This document shows, in pieces, positions 46,982-57,486 of a DNA stretch of 64,000 nt. Source of the stretch: Serratia rubidaea. Its GTDB lineage: Bacteria; Pseudomonadota; Gammaproteobacteria; Enterobacterales; Enterobacteriaceae. The DNA is taken from positions 2,976,001 through 3,040,000 of the forward strand of contig LR590463.1 in the NCBI GenBank assembly GCA_901472405.1. The letters run 5' to 3'. Below the pieces are notes generated by a model, which saw nothing but the letters and a program-made list of their open reading frames with translations, made no database searches and had not been told where the DNA came from. Position 1 is the first letter of the stretch. The number at the start of each line of letters is the position of its first letter. The position numbers and the translations under genes were made by a program.

Positions 46982-47755
46982 TGAATATCACCATAGCCTC
47001 TACCTCTAATCAGGGCGGCCGCGCCTCAAACCAGGATCAGACCGGCGAAGTGGTTGGCAACCGTGCGGCCTGCTTCGTGGTGTGTGACGGCATCGCCGGT
47101 TTTCCCGGCGGCGAAGTCGCCGCCAAACTGGCGCGCGACACCATCCTGGATAATTTCAACGGCGAAAAACATCTGGATGCGCAGAGCATTCGCCAGCATA
47201 TCTCGCAGGCAAATGCGGCCATCCACCAGCAGCAGAGCCAGTCCGAAGAGTACAGCAAAATGGGCACCACGCTGGTCAGCCTGTTTATCGACCGGGATTA
47301 TCAGCTGGCCTACTGGGCGCACGCCGGCGACAGCCGCCTGTACCTGTTCCGCCGCGGCTACCTGCACGCGGTCACCACCGACCACAGCCTGATCCAGGCA
47401 AATGCAGGACGCCGGCTACCAGACCAGCGGCATCAACAGCAACCTGCTGTACTTTGCGCTGGGGCTGAATGAAGAACGCGACGCCACCTACAGCGACGTA
47501 CTGCAGCTGGAAGATGGCGACGTTTTCCTGCTGTGCACCGACGGCTTCTGGCACAGTTTCACCCAGGCCGAACTGGAGCAATCGCTGCATATGGTCAACT
47601 CCCCCAGCGAGTGGATCGCCCTGATGCAGCAGGCATGGAAGAAAGACAACAACAGCGATAACTACAGCGCTATCGCCGTATGGATTGGTTCCCCGCAAGA
47701 GACCACGCTGCTGCATTCACTGGCGGATGCCGAACGTTTTCTCACGCGCGACTGA
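46981..47755 (+). CDS. pppA: T6SS PP2C phosphatase PppA, one frameshift
   Basis: PppA removes the activating phosphate set by PpkA. The PP2C metal-binding motifs are present: ASNQDQTGEVV near residue 17, CDGIAGFPGGEVAAKLAR near 35-52, MGTTLVSLFI, AHAGDSRLYLFR, and CTDGFWH and DNYSAIAVWI. An extra G near 47397 (CAGGCAAATG for CAGCAAATG) breaks the frame between the GDSR and TDGFW regions. Corrected length is 257 residues. Its ATG overlaps the tagH stop, joining writer, reader and eraser functions in one cluster with ppkA further on. Confidence 0.92.
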
Positions 47756-47782
47756 ACCGCAATAACACAGCTAAGGTTAACG

Positions 47783-48790
47783 ATGAAATATTGGATGCCC
47801 GGTGTGATCGCCCTGATGGCGGTCCCCGCCGTTCACGCGGCAAATTACCGGCTGGTGTATTCCCCCAGCCAGAAACTCGAAGTCTTTATCGACAACGTCA
47901 AAAATAACAAGCCGGAGAGCTGGTGTGCGCCGAGCATTCCGCTGCGTATTGTCTCTGCCAACGCCAAGGACGCCGCCGTGCTGGACGGCTTCCTGCCGCG
48001 GGTCGGCAGCCTGCTGGCCAAACAGTGCCCCGCCGTCAGCCAGCTGCCGTGGACGCTGACCGACAAGGCCGGCAATCAGCTTGCCGCCGGCGACGCGCAG
48101 AAAAACCAACGCTGGAAGCCGCAGGTTAAAACCGCGCCGGCGCCGCAGACGCAGCCGGAAGCCGCGCCGGAAGCGCAGCAGGAAACTCCGATGCCGCCGG
48201 CCGCGGTCGCCGTCAGCTCGCCGCAGGCCGACGCCACGCCGGCGCAGGTGTTCGAACTGCCGAAGGGCTGCAAGTTCCGCACCTACTGGCAAGGCAGCGA
48301 CGCCGGCAGTGCGATGTTCATTCCTTCCGGCGGCAACCTCACCTGCCAAAACGACGGCTGGCTGAGCGGCAGCGACAACGTTCAGCTGCAAAGCAACGGC
48401 AAAAGCAGTTCGCCGGCCATCAGCTTCCTGCAGGGCTACCCGCTGATGAATATTGACGTAACCGGCAAGACGCTGACCGTGGTCAGCGCCAACCGTCAGC
48501 GTATGGTGCTCGCCAATCCGCAGGTGGCCGGCAGCTATCTGGTGCTGCCGTTTGACAGCGCCCAGCACGCCTGGTTCTTCAGCGGCACGCTGATCGCCGA
48601 GCTCCCTCGCCAGCAGGCCGCCGACGCCGAACGGGTGAAACAGCGCGTCGCCAAGGTGCGTGAAACCTGGCAGCCGCTGCTCAAAGCCTATCGCGAACCG
48701 CTTAGCGTACGGCTGGTGGATCAACTGGCCGCCGACCGGGTCGACCCGGCCAGCGGCAGTTATCTGACCGTCCAGAACGCCGCCCACTGA
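47783..48790 (+). CDS. Periplasmic T6SS-linked protein, possible RtkS
   Basis: The 335-residue product starts with a signal peptide (GVIALMAVPAVHA) and has no membrane helix after it, so it should be periplasmic. Residues 105-145 are Pro/Ala/Gln-rich. The C-terminal half (LPKGCKFRTYWQGSDAGSAM, YPLMNIDVTGKTLTVVSANR) contains the cysteines and looks beta-rich. In S. marcescens a periplasmic protein, RtkS, is reported to activate the PpkA kinase; the location inside the Fha-PppA region and the signal peptide fit, but I cannot confirm identity from memory of the sequence. Confidence 0.5.
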   Translation: MKYWMPGVIALMAVPAVHAANYRLVYSPSQKLEVFIDNVKNNKPESWCAPSIPLRIVSANAKDAAVLDGFLPRVGSLLAKQCPAVSQLPWTLTDKAGNQLAAGDAQKNQRWKPQVKTAPAPQTQPEAAPEAQQETPMPPAAVAVSSPQADATPAQVFELPKGCKFRTYWQGSDAGSAMFIPSGGNLTCQNDGWLSGSDNVQLQSNGKSSSPAISFLQGYPLMNIDVTGKTLTVVSANRQRMVLANPQVAGSYLVLPFDSAQHAWFFSGTLIAELPRQQAADAERVKQRVAKVRETWQPLLKAYREPLSVRLVDQLAADRVDPASGSYLTVQNAAH

Positions 48791-48806
48791 TTTAAGAGGT
48801 ATTGTT

Positions 48807-49628
48807 GTGAAATCATTAACCGACGTATTACAAGGCGGCTCCATCAGCGCAGCCACCCTGGCGGTGGAAGCCGATATCAAAGCGCGCCCGGCCGACGCCG
48901 ATCTGCGCGCGGCGCTGGTGCAGCTATTGTGCCTGAGCGGCAACTGGCAGCGCGCCAAAGCACAGCTCAAATCCTGGCAGGCGCTGAAACCAATGGCGCA
49001 GCCGACCACCCTGCTGCTGCTGCAGTCGGTCGAGGCCGAACTGCAGCGTCAGGCGGTGTTTGCCGGCCAGGCCGCGCCGGCGCTGCTGAAGCAGGATCAG
49101 CCCTGGCTCGGGCTGATGATTCAGGCGCTGCAGCTGGACGCGGCCGGCGACGCCGCACAGGCGCAGGCGCTGCGTGATCAGGCGCTGGAAGACGCGCCGG
49201 CCGGCAGCGGCAGCCTGCTGCTGGCGGATGGCGGTGAGGAAAAAACCGTCGCCTTCGACTGGCTGACCGACGGCGACGGCCGCCTCGGCCCGGTATGCGA
49301 GCTGGCGCTCAACGGCACCTATTACTGGCTGCCGTTCTCCGCCATCGCCGAGATCCAGTTTCAAGCGCCGCAAAGCGCCATCGATCTGGTGTGGAGCCAT
49401 GCGCTGGTGCGCCTGACCGACGGCCGCGAACAGGTGTGCCAACTGCCGGCGCGCTATCCATTGGCGGCAGACAGCGACGATGCTCTGCTGCTCGGCAAAC
49501 GCACCGAATGGCAGCCGCTCGGCGACAGCCCGCACTACCTCGGCTACGGCCTGAAAACCTGGCTGAGCGACAGCGACGAGTTTCCGCTGCACAGCCTACG
49601 TCAGCTGAGCTTCGATCAGGACGCCTGA
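48807..49628 (+). CDS. tagJ: T6SS accessory protein TagJ (ImpE family)
   Basis: TagJ (ImpE/SciE) binds the TssB-TssC sheath and links it to ClpV. Translation starts at GTG 48807 with AAGAGGT upstream. The 273-residue product has an N-terminal TPR-like helical part (ADADLRAALVQLLCLSGNWQ, the ImpE signature) and a C-terminal beta part (FDWLTDGDGRLGPVCELALN, YYWLPFSAIAEIQFQAP). It is followed 1 base later by tssE, as in many clusters. Confidence 0.92.
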   Translation: MKSLTDVLQGGSISAATLAVEADIKARPADADLRAALVQLLCLSGNWQRAKAQLKSWQALKPMAQPTTLLLLQSVEAELQRQAVFAGQAAPALLKQDQPWLGLMIQALQLDAAGDAAQAQALRDQALEDAPAGSGSLLLADGGEEKTVAFDWLTDGDGRLGPVCELALNGTYYWLPFSAIAEIQFQAPQSAIDLVWSHALVRLTDGREQVCQLPARYPLAADSDDALLLGKRTEWQPLGDSPHYLGYGLKTWLSDSDEFPLHSLRQLSFDQDA

Positions 49629-49629
49629 G

Positions 49630-50208
49630 ATGAACGACAAGCACCTATGGGGCAATCATAACGGCGACGATCTGCGCCGGCAGGGATACCGTCAGCGCCA
49701 GGACAGCGAACGTCTGACCTCACGCGACAAGATGCAGCCGGTGCTGCTCGACCTGCTGACCGACGACGAACCGCATAAAAAGCAGGAAGCGCAGGTCCGC
49801 AATCTGGTCTCGCACAGCGAACTGCGGCGGCGCGTGCTGCGCGATCTGCAGTGGCTGTTTAACTGCGTCAACAGCGAAGCGAATCTCGACCTCGGCGATT
49901 TTCCTCAGGTGCGCCGCTCCACGGTGAATTACGGCGTCGCCTCGCTGGCGGGCAAGCGGATGTCGGACATCGAATGGCAGGATATCCAGCGCGCGCTGAC
50001 CGAGTCGATCCTGAATTTTGAGCCGCGCATACTGCCCGAAGGGTTGCAGGTGCGCTGCGTCTCCGACACCGGCTCACTGGAACTGCACAACGTGTTATCA
50101 ATTGAAATCAAGGGCCGCCTGTGGTGCGTGCCCTATCCGCTGGAGTTTCTGTTCAGAACCGACGTCGACCTGGAAAACGGCCACTTCGATCTGAAAGACA
50201 TAGGGTAA
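49630..50208 (+). CDS. tssE: T6SS baseplate protein TssE (gp25-like)
   Basis: TssE is the gp25-like wedge protein from which sheath polymerisation starts. The 192-residue product has a positively charged N-terminal extension and the gp25 core: RRVLRDLQWLFNCVNSEANL, FPQVRRSTVNYGVASLAGK and IQRALTESILNFEPRILPEG. The EPR motif needed for function is present (NFEPRIL). It is intact and stops 4 bases before tssF. Confidence 0.95.
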   Translation: MNDKHLWGNHNGDDLRRQGYRQRQDSERLTSRDKMQPVLLDLLTDDEPHKKQEAQVRNLVSHSELRRRVLRDLQWLFNCVNSEANLDLGDFPQVRRSTVNYGVASLAGKRMSDIEWQDIQRALTESILNFEPRILPEGLQVRCVSDTGSLELHNVLSIEIKGRLWCVPYPLEFLFRTDVDLENGHFDLKDIG

Positions 50209-50212
50209 GGCG

Positions 50213-52098
50213 ATGGACAGTAAACTGTTAGAGTATTACAACCGCGAACTGGCCTATCTGCGCGAGATGGCGCGGAGTTCGCCGAGCAGTACCCGAAGGT
50301 CGCCGGGCGTCTGGGCATGCGCGGCATCGACGTGGCGGATCCCTATATTGAGCGGCTGATGGAGGGCTTCGCCTTCCTGACCTCGCGCGTACAGCTGAAG
50401 ATGGACGCGGAATTTCCGCGTTTCTCCCAGCGGCTGCTGGAAATTATCTACCCGAACTACCTGTCGCCCACGCCGTCGATGGCGATAGCCGAGCTGCAGC
50501 CGGACAGCAGCAAAGGCGACATCAGCAACGGTTTTACCGTTCCGCGCGGCACCATGATGGACAGCCAGACGCTGAAGAAGAACGGCATCACCTGCAGCTA
50601 CACCACCGCCCACGACGTCACGCTGCAGCCGGTGCGGCTGAAAAGCGTGGAGCTGGGCGGCATTCCGGCCGATATTCCGTTCTCCTCCCTCGGGCTGCAA
50701 AACCGCGGCTGCGTCAGCGCGCTGCGCATCCGGCTCGAGTGCTACGACAGCGTTACGCTGAACAGTCTGGATCTCGACAACCTGATGTTTTACCTCTCCG
50801 GGCCGGACATGCAGGCGCAGCAGCTGCTGGAACTGCTGATGCAGCACAGCGTCGGCATGCTGTGTCAGACGGTGGAGCCGCAGCCGCAGCGGCGCGTGCT
50901 GGCGGATGACGCGCTGCGTCAGGAGGGCTTTGCCCCGGAACAGGCGCTGCTGCCGAACGACCTGCGCAACTTCGACGGCTACCGCCTGCTGCAGGAATAC
51001 TTCGCCTTCCCGGCGCGCTTCCAGTTCTTCAGCATCAGCGGCCTGCAGCCGCTGCTGCGCAGCGTGCGCGAAAGCAAAAAAACACTGCGTCAGTTTGAGA
51101 TCGTGGTGCTGCTGGACCGGCACGACGCCGCGCTGGAGCGGGTGATCGACGTCAGCCACCTGGCGCTGCACTGCACGCCGGTGATCAACCTGTTCCCGAA
51201 AGTGGCCGAACGCATCACCCTTAACGAAAAAAATCATGAATACCACCTGGTGGTCGATAATATCCGTCCGCTGGATTATGAGGTGTTCTCGGTGCAACGG
51301 CTGGGCGGCAGCGCCAGCGAAAAACGCTACGAACAGGAGTTCCGGCCGTTTTACAGCACGCTGAGCGAAGATGACGGCAACTACGGCGCCTACTTCTCGC
51401 TGCGGCGCGAACAGCGCACCCTCTCCTCCCACGCCCGGCGCTACGGCACCCGCACCGGCTATGTCGGTTCCGAAGTGTTCGTCTCGCTGGTGGATGAGCG
51501 CCAGTCGCCCTGGCACAGCGATCTGAAATACCTGACGGCCGACGTGCTGTGCACCAGCCGCGACCTGCCGCTGATGCTGATGCAGCAGGATCAGGGCAAC
51601 TTCGTAATGCCGGACTCCATCCCGATCAAGCGGGTGTTCCTGCGTAAAGGGCCGACGCCGCCGCGCCCGGCGCTGGCGGAAGGCATGATCACCTGGCGGC
51701 TGATCAGCCAGCTGCAGCTTAACTACCTGAGCCTGATGGACGGCGATCCGGAACAGGGCGCGGCCAGCCTGCGTCAGCTGCTCGGCCTGTACGGCAACCT
51801 GAGCGAGCCGGCGATCGCCAAACAGATCCAGGGCGTGCGCAGCTGCAACCTGCGGCCGGTGTACCGCCGGGTGCCGGAGCCGGGGCCGATCGTGTTCGCC
51901 CGCGGCATCGCCATCGATCTCACCGTCGACGATCAGGCGTTCTCCGGCAACAGCCCTTATCTGCTCGGCAGCGTGCTGGAACGGCTGTTCTCACGGCTGG
52001 TGGCGATGAATACCTTTACCGAAATGACGCTGTCCAGCCAGCAGCGCGGTGAAATCGCCCACTGGCAGGCGCGCATGGGCAAAAGGACGCTAATATGA
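50213..52098 (+). CDS. tssF: T6SS baseplate protein TssF, one frameshift
   Basis: TssF forms the baseplate wedge with TssG and TssK. From ATG 50213 it reads MDSKLLEYYNRELAYLREMA, the family start. One G is missing near 50273 (GCGCGGAGTT for GCGCGGGAGTT), and the next frame continues EFAEQYPKVAGRLGMRGIDV and onward intact to the stop at 52098. Corrected length is 628 residues. Other family features are RVQLKMDAEFPRFSQRLLEI and LDRHDAALERVIDVSHLALH. The stop overlaps the tssG start as ATGA. Confidence 0.94.
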
Positions 52099-53164
52099 GT
52101 GAAAGCGTAACCGAACTGCCGGCCAGCGATGCGCCGCAGATCAACGCGCTGCACCGCCTGCCGGACGACTTCTGGCTGCGGCTGCGCGCCGCGCCTTACC
52201 GTTACGATCTGTTCCAGCTGCTGCGGCGGCTGGACGCCCAGGGCGGCCAGCCCTATCTGCTGGGACGCGCCCCGCTGCCGCGCCATGAGATGCTGCGCCT
52301 GGGGCAGGAGCCGTCGCTTTCATTCGCGCCGTCGACGCTGGCCAAGGTCACGCCGCGCAGCGGCAGCCCGCTGCATGACGTGTCGATTCTGAGCTTCGGC
52401 CTGTTCGGCCCCAACGGCCCGCTGCCGCTGCACCTGACCGAGTACGCGCGCGAACGGATTTATCACCATCAGGACAGCACCCTGACGGCCTTCGCCAACC
52501 TGTTTCATCACCGCCTGACGCTGCTGTTCTACCGCGCCTGGGCCGATGCGCAGCCGACGGTGTCGCTCGACCGGCCCGACAACGGCAGCTTTAACGATTA
52601 TCTGTCAAGCCTGATCGGCAACGGCCAGCCGGCGCAGCGCCAGCGCGACAGCATCAACGCGCACGCCAAGCATTTTATGGCCGGACATCTGATTCGCCAC
52701 AGCCGCGACCCGGAAGGCCTGAGCAAAATTTTACGCGGCTATTTCCAGGTGCCGGTGCGCATCGTGGAGAACGTGCCGCACTGGCTGCGGGTTGACCCGC
52801 GCGAACAGGCGCGGCTGAAAGGCGGGCGCGGCGCCCCGCGCCTGGGGAATCGGCGTTTCTCGGCGTGGCGGTGCGCGACGTGCAGCACAAATTCCGCATC
52901 GAACTCGGCCCGATGTCGCAGCAGGAGTATGACCGTTTCCTGCCCGGCGCCGAGCTGTGCGAGCAGCTGCGCGACTGGGTGCGCCAGTATCTGGGCATTG
53001 AATTTGTCTGGGAGGTCAAGCTGATTCTGGCGAAGGAACAGCTGATCGGCACCCAGCTTGGCGGCGCACAGCGGCTGGGACTCAGCAGCTGGATGGCCGC
53101 CGAACGGCGTCAGCACGACGCCGGCGATCTGATCTTCAGCCCGGAACCGCTGGAAGATATTTAA
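52095..53164 (+). CDS. tssG: T6SS baseplate protein TssG, one frameshift
   Basis: TssG partners TssF in the baseplate wedge. The first frame reads RAAPYRYDLFQLLRRLDAQG, EPSLSFAPSTLAKVTPRSGS and SFGLFGPNGPLPLHLTEYAR. Near 52845 one G of a five-G run is missing, and the next frame continues ESAFLGVAVRDVQHKFRIEL, PGAELCEQLRDWVRQYLGIE and LGLSSWM to LEDI. Corrected length is 356 residues, normal for TssG. A GC-rich stem and a REP-like palindrome follow before clpV. Confidence 0.93.
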
Positions 53165-53212
53165 CGGGGCGCGCGACGCCGCGCCCGTCAATTACATCGA
53201 TATGTTTAAAAC

Positions 53213-53237
53213 GCAGGCAGGACTGCCCTGCCCCTAC
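53213..53237 (-). repeat. GTAG-type REP-like palindrome before clpV
   Basis: GCAGG (53213-53217) pairs with CCTGC (53227-53231), followed by CCCTAC, i.e. GTAGGG leading a palindrome on the minus strand, as at 30676-30699 and 23860-23883. A second GC-rich stem lies at about 53165-53187. The palindrome is imperfect. It ends 10 bases before the clpV start codon and leaves room only for the AGGAAA binding site. Confidence 0.45.
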
Positions 53238-53247
53238 GAGGAAAACC

Positions 53248-55965
53248 ATGTCAGAAATCAGCCGCTCGGTACTCTTTGGCAAACTGGATAGCCTGCTTTT
53301 CACCTCCCTGGAAAGCGCCACGGCTTTTTGTAAGCTGCGTGGCAACCCTTATGTTGAACTGGCGCACTGGCTGCATCAGCTGATGCAGGCGCAGGATGGC
53401 GATCTGCAGCAGATTATCCGCCACTTCGCCCTCGATGAAGACCAGTTGACGCGCGATATCGTCGACGCCCTGGACCGCCTGCCGCGCGGCGCCAGCGCCA
53501 TCTCCGACCTGTCCGAGCATATCGACAGCGCGGTAGAGCGCGCCTGGGTCTACGGCTCGCTGAAGTTCGGCGCGCACGCCATCCGCGGCGGCCATTTACT
53601 GCTGGGGATCCTGAAAACCTACAGCCTGCGCCATCTGCTAAAGGCGATTTCCGGCCAGTTCGATCGCATCAACGCCGATCTGCTGATGGATCAGTTTGCC
53701 GCCATTGTCGGCAGCTCGTCGGAAAACGACCTGGCGCCAAGCACCGCCGGCGAGCCGGCCTCCGCGGCCGTGCCCGGCCAGTCCGGCGGCAGCGTGCTGG
53801 CGCAGTACGCGCAGGACATGACGGCGCGCGCGCGCAGCGGCGAGATCGACCCGGTCAGCGGCCGTGACGAAGAGATCCGCCAGATTATCGATATTCTGAT
53901 GCGCCGCCGGCAGAACAACCCGCTGCTGACCGGCGAGGCCGGCGTGGGTAAAACCGCCGTGGTGGAAGGCCTGGCGCTGCGCATCGTCGCCGGCGACGTG
54001 CCGCCGCAGCTGCGCGACGTGCAGCTGTACCTGCTGGATATCGGCATGCTGCAGGCCGGCGCCGGCATGAAGGGCGAGTTTGAAAAACGCCTGCAGACGG
54101 TGATTGATGAAGTACAGTCCAGCCCGACGCCGATCATTCTGTTTATCGATGAAATTCATACGCTGATCGGCGCCGGCGGCGCACAGGGCACCGGCGACGC
54201 CGCCAACCTGCTGAAGCCGGCGCTGGCGCGCGGCCAGTTGCGCACCATCGGCGCCACCACCTGGGCGGAATATAAGAAATATATCGAGAAAGACCCGGCG
54301 CTGACCCGCCGCTTCCAGGTGGTGCAGGTACACGAGCCGGACGAAGAAAAAGCGCTGCTGATGCTGCGCAGCACCGTCAGCCCGTTGGAGCAGCACCACC
54401 GCGTGCTGCTGCTCGACGAGGCGGTCGACGCCGCAGTGCGCCTCTCCCACCGCTATATTCCTGCGCGTCAGCTGCCGGATAAGGCGGTGGCGCTGCTGGA
54501 CACCGCCTGCGCCCGCGTTGCGGTCAGCCAGCATGCCGAACCGGCGCAGGTGGAAGACTGCCGCCACCGCATCGACGCGCTGCAGATTGAGCTGGATATC
54601 GCCCGCCGTGAAACCAAGGTCGGCATCGGCGATCCGCAGCGCCCGGCAGCGATTGAAGCGCAGCTGAGCGAGCTGCAGCAACAGCTGACGCAGCTGAGCG
54701 AACGCTGGCAGGAAGAGCTGGGGCTGATTGGGCAGATCATCGACCTGCGCGCCCAGCTGCACCAGCAGGACGCAGAATCGGCCGACGACGCCGCGCCGGA
54801 GGACGGGGAACAGGCGCCAGAGGAACGCGCCGAGAGCGCGGAGCCGGCTGAAGCCGCAGAGCCAGCGCCGTCGGCGGATGAACTGCGCGCTCAGTTGGCC
54901 GGACTGCAGCAGCAGCTGGCCGCGCTGCAGGGCGAAACGCCGCTGATCTTCGCCGCGGTGGACGCCAATATCGTCGCCGCCGTGGTCGCCGACTGGACCG
55001 GCATCCCGCTGGGCCGCATGGTGAAAAACGAAATCGAGGCGGTGCTGCAGCTGTCCGATACCCTGAACGAACGGGTGATCGGCCAGCGTCACGCACTGGA
55101 CCTGATCGCCCGTCGCGTGCGCACCTCGCGCGCCCGGCTGGACGACCCGAACAAACCGGTGGGCGTCTTCCTGCTGGCCGGCCCGTCCGGCGTCGGTAAG
55201 ACCGAAACCGCGCTGGCGCTGGCGGAAACGCTGTACGGCGGCGAGCAGAACGTCATCACCATCAACATGAGCGAGTTCCAGGAATCGCACACCGTATCGA
55301 CGCTGAAGGGCGCGCCTCCGGGCTATGTCGGCTACGGCGAGGGCGGCGTGCTGACCGAGGCGGTGCGCCGCCGTCCTTACAGCGTGGTGCTGCTGGACGA
55401 AATTGAAAAGGCGCACCCGGACGTGCACGAAATCTTCTTCCAGGTGTTCGACAAAGGCTGGATGGAGGACGGCGAAGGCCGCCATATTGATTTCCGCAAC
55501 ACCATCATTATTCTGACCTCCAACGTCGGCACCGATTTAATCGCCGGCCTGTGCAGCGACCCGGACCTGATGCCGGAGCCGGAAGCTCTGAGCGGCGCGC
55601 TGCGCCAGCCGCTGCTGGAGGTGTTCCCGGCGGCGCTGCTCGGCCGTCTGCTGGTGGTGCCTTACTACCCGCTGACCGACGCCACGCTGGGCAACATCGT
55701 GCGTCTGCAGCTGGGCCGCGTCCAGCGCCGACTGACGGAAAACCACGACATTACCACCACCTTCGACGACGCGGTGATCGAACAAATCGTCAGCCGCTGC
55801 ACCGAGGTGGAATCCGGCGGGCGTATGGTCGACGCCATCCTGACCAACACCCTGCTGCCGCAGATCAGCCATACCCTGCTGTCGGCCAGCGCCAACGACC
55901 AGCGTTACCGCCAGCTGCATATCGCGCTGCAAAACAACGAGTTTATTTGTCAATTTCAGGCTTAA
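53248..55965 (+). CDS. tssH: T6SS sheath-recycling ATPase ClpV (TssH)
   Basis: ClpV is the AAA+ unfoldase that disassembles contracted TssBC sheath. The 905-residue product is intact. It has an N-terminal Clp-N domain (to about 160), a first AAA module with Walker A GEAGVGKT at about 229 and Walker B LFIDEIHTLIGAGG, a coiled-coil middle domain with an Ala/Glu-rich insertion near 510-550, and a second AAA module with GPSGVGKTE at about 645 and VVLLDEIEKAHPDVHEIFFQ. Start ATG follows AGGAAA. It lacks the ClpP-binding loop, as expected of ClpV. Confidence 0.97.
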   Translation: MSEISRSVLFGKLDSLLFTSLESATAFCKLRGNPYVELAHWLHQLMQAQDGDLQQIIRHFALDEDQLTRDIVDALDRLPRGASAISDLSEHIDSAVERAWVYGSLKFGAHAIRGGHLLLGILKTYSLRHLLKAISGQFDRINADLLMDQFAAIVGSSSENDLAPSTAGEPASAAVPGQSGGSVLAQYAQDMTARARSGEIDPVSGRDEEIRQIIDILMRRRQNNPLLTGEAGVGKTAVVEGLALRIVAGDVPPQLRDVQLYLLDIGMLQAGAGMKGEFEKRLQTVIDEVQSSPTPIILFIDEIHTLIGAGGAQGTGDAANLLKPALARGQLRTIGATTWAEYKKYIEKDPALTRRFQVVQVHEPDEEKALLMLRSTVSPLEQHHRVLLLDEAVDAAVRLSHRYIPARQLPDKAVALLDTACARVAVSQHAEPAQVEDCRHRIDALQIELDIARRETKVGIGDPQRPAAIEAQLSELQQQLTQLSERWQEELGLIGQIIDLRAQLHQQDAESADDAAPEDGEQAPEERAESAEPAEAAEPAPSADELRAQLAGLQQQLAALQGETPLIFAAVDANIVAAVVADWTGIPLGRMVKNEIEAVLQLSDTLNERVIGQRHALDLIARRVRTSRARLDDPNKPVGVFLLAGPSGVGKTETALALAETLYGGEQNVITINMSEFQESHTVSTLKGAPPGYVGYGEGGVLTEAVRRRPYSVVLLDEIEKAHPDVHEIFFQVFDKGWMEDGEGRHIDFRNTIIILTSNVGTDLIAGLCSDPDLMPEPEALSGALRQPLLEVFPAALLGRLLVVPYYPLTDATLGNIVRLQLGRVQRRLTENHDITTTFDDAVIEQIVSRCTEVESGGRMVDAILTNTLLPQISHTLLSASANDQRYRQLHIALQNNEFICQFQA

Positions 55966-56011
55966 TGCCCCGGCCGCTGCGGCGGCCAGTTGATCACAGA
56001 GAGTAGTCATT

Positions 56012-57444
56012 ATGTCCGGAAACGGGATCAAAAAACCGAACTCAAACAGTCTGCCGCTCGGCTATCGGTTCAACGAGTTCGAGATCAAGGAAGTGATCGG
56101 CGAAGGCGGCTTCGGCATCGTCTATCGCGCCTACGACCACCAGCTTGAACGCACCATCGCCATTAAAGAGTACATGCCGACCCAGTTGGCCAAACGCAAT
56201 GACGATCTGACCCTCAGCCTGCGTGGCGAACGTTTCAGCAAAACCTTCCAGGCCGGCCTGAACAGCTTTATCCAGGAGGCGCGCCTGCTGGCCGCTTCTC
56301 TCACCCGGGGCTGCTGCACGTGCTGCGCTTCTGGGAAGAGAACGGCACGGCCTACATGGGCACCCAGTTCTACAGCGGCACCACGCTGAAAAACTTCCGC
56401 CTGCAACAGCCGGCGATGATTGACGAAGCGTGGATCCGCCGACTGCTGCCGCCGCTGTTCAGCGCGATCGACACCATCCATCAGGAAGGCTACCTGCACC
56501 GCGACATCTCGCTGGATAACATCCAGATCCAGGAGAACCAGCTGCCGGTGCTGCTGGACTTCGGCTCGGCGCGTAAAGAGATCGGCAACCTGTCCGACGA
56601 AACGGAAATCATGCTGAAGCCGGGCTTTGCCCCCATTGAGCAATACACCGAAAACAGCGACGGTGAACAGGGGCCGTGGACGGATATCTATGCGCTCGGC
56701 GCGGTGCTGCATACCCTGATCGTCGGCAACCCGCCGCCGGTCAGCGTGGTGCGCAGCATTGAAGACACCTACCAGCCGCTGAGCGAACGCCGCCCCGCGG
56801 GCTACTCGCTGGAGCTGCTGCGCGTCATCGACCAGACGCTGGCGCTGAAGCCGGAAGAGCGGCCGCAAACCATCGATGAGATGGCCGCGCTGCTGCACCT
56901 GCCGGTGGCCGACGAGGCCGAAATTATCAGCACGCCGGCTGCGGCGCCGGAAAACCTGCTGGTCGCCAGCAACCCGGCGGCCAGCGCGGCCGCCGCCGGC
57001 AGCGTGACCGCCCGCAGCATGAAGTTCTCCCGCCCAATGATGATCGGCGCGGGCGTCGCCGCGCTGCTGGTGATCGGCGTCATCTCCTGGCTCAGCAGCT
57101 CTCCGGACGACGCCGCGACCGCCGCGGCGGACAACGGCGCGCCGGCCGATAAAACGCTGTCGCCGCAGCAGAGCGCCCCGCAGGTGGACAGCGCCGCACA
57201 GGAAGCCGCGCCGCCGCCTGCGCCGGTGGCGATGGTCTACTTCCCGCTGCGTCCGGGTGAGAAAGTGACGCTGGACGGCAAGGTCCAGACGCTGCAGCCA
57301 AGCACCAACGGCTTCGCCAGCCTGGATCTGGCGCCGGGCACCTATCAGCTGGAAATCCGTCGTAACGACGACCAGCTGCGCCGCCAGCAGCTGACGATCA
57401 AACATGCCGGCACCTGGCTGGTAACGCCGGCCGACGCCGGTTAA
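56012..57444 (+). CDS. ppkA: T6SS serine/threonine kinase PpkA, one frameshift
   Basis: PpkA is the membrane kinase that activates T6SS through Fha. The glycine loop [13 protein letters not shown] is near residue 30, the lysine in [13 protein letters not shown] near 52, the catalytic loop HRDISLDNI near 163 and the metal site [10 protein letters not shown] near 185. One C is missing near 56297 (GCCGCTTC for GCCCGCTTC) between the lysine and the catalytic loop. A membrane helix near 343-362 ([19 protein letters not shown]) separates it from a periplasmic tail of about 110 residues, short compared with Pseudomonas PpkA. Corrected length is 477 residues. A terminator follows. Confidence 0.94.
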
Positions 57445-57457
57445 TCAATCCCCTATT

Positions 57458-57486
57458 CCGGCGCCGTCTGACGGCGCCGTTTTATC
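57458..57486 (+). terminator. Rho-independent terminator after ppkA
   Basis: GGCGCCGTC and GACGGCGCC form perfect arms at 57460-57478, followed by GTTTTAT. It closes the core T6SS transcript 15 bases after the ppkA stop and separates it from the vgrG-eagR-rhs effector unit. Confidence 0.85.

Noticed and set aside
53638..55485. A 615-residue minus-strand frame opposite clpV
   Set aside because: It is antisense to a complete ClpV gene with all AAA+ motifs; its composition (His, Arg, Gln, Val rich) is that of a shadow frame. The same reasoning removes the long frames opposite tssM, tssC, flhA, flhB, tssF, ppkA, vgrG and rhs.
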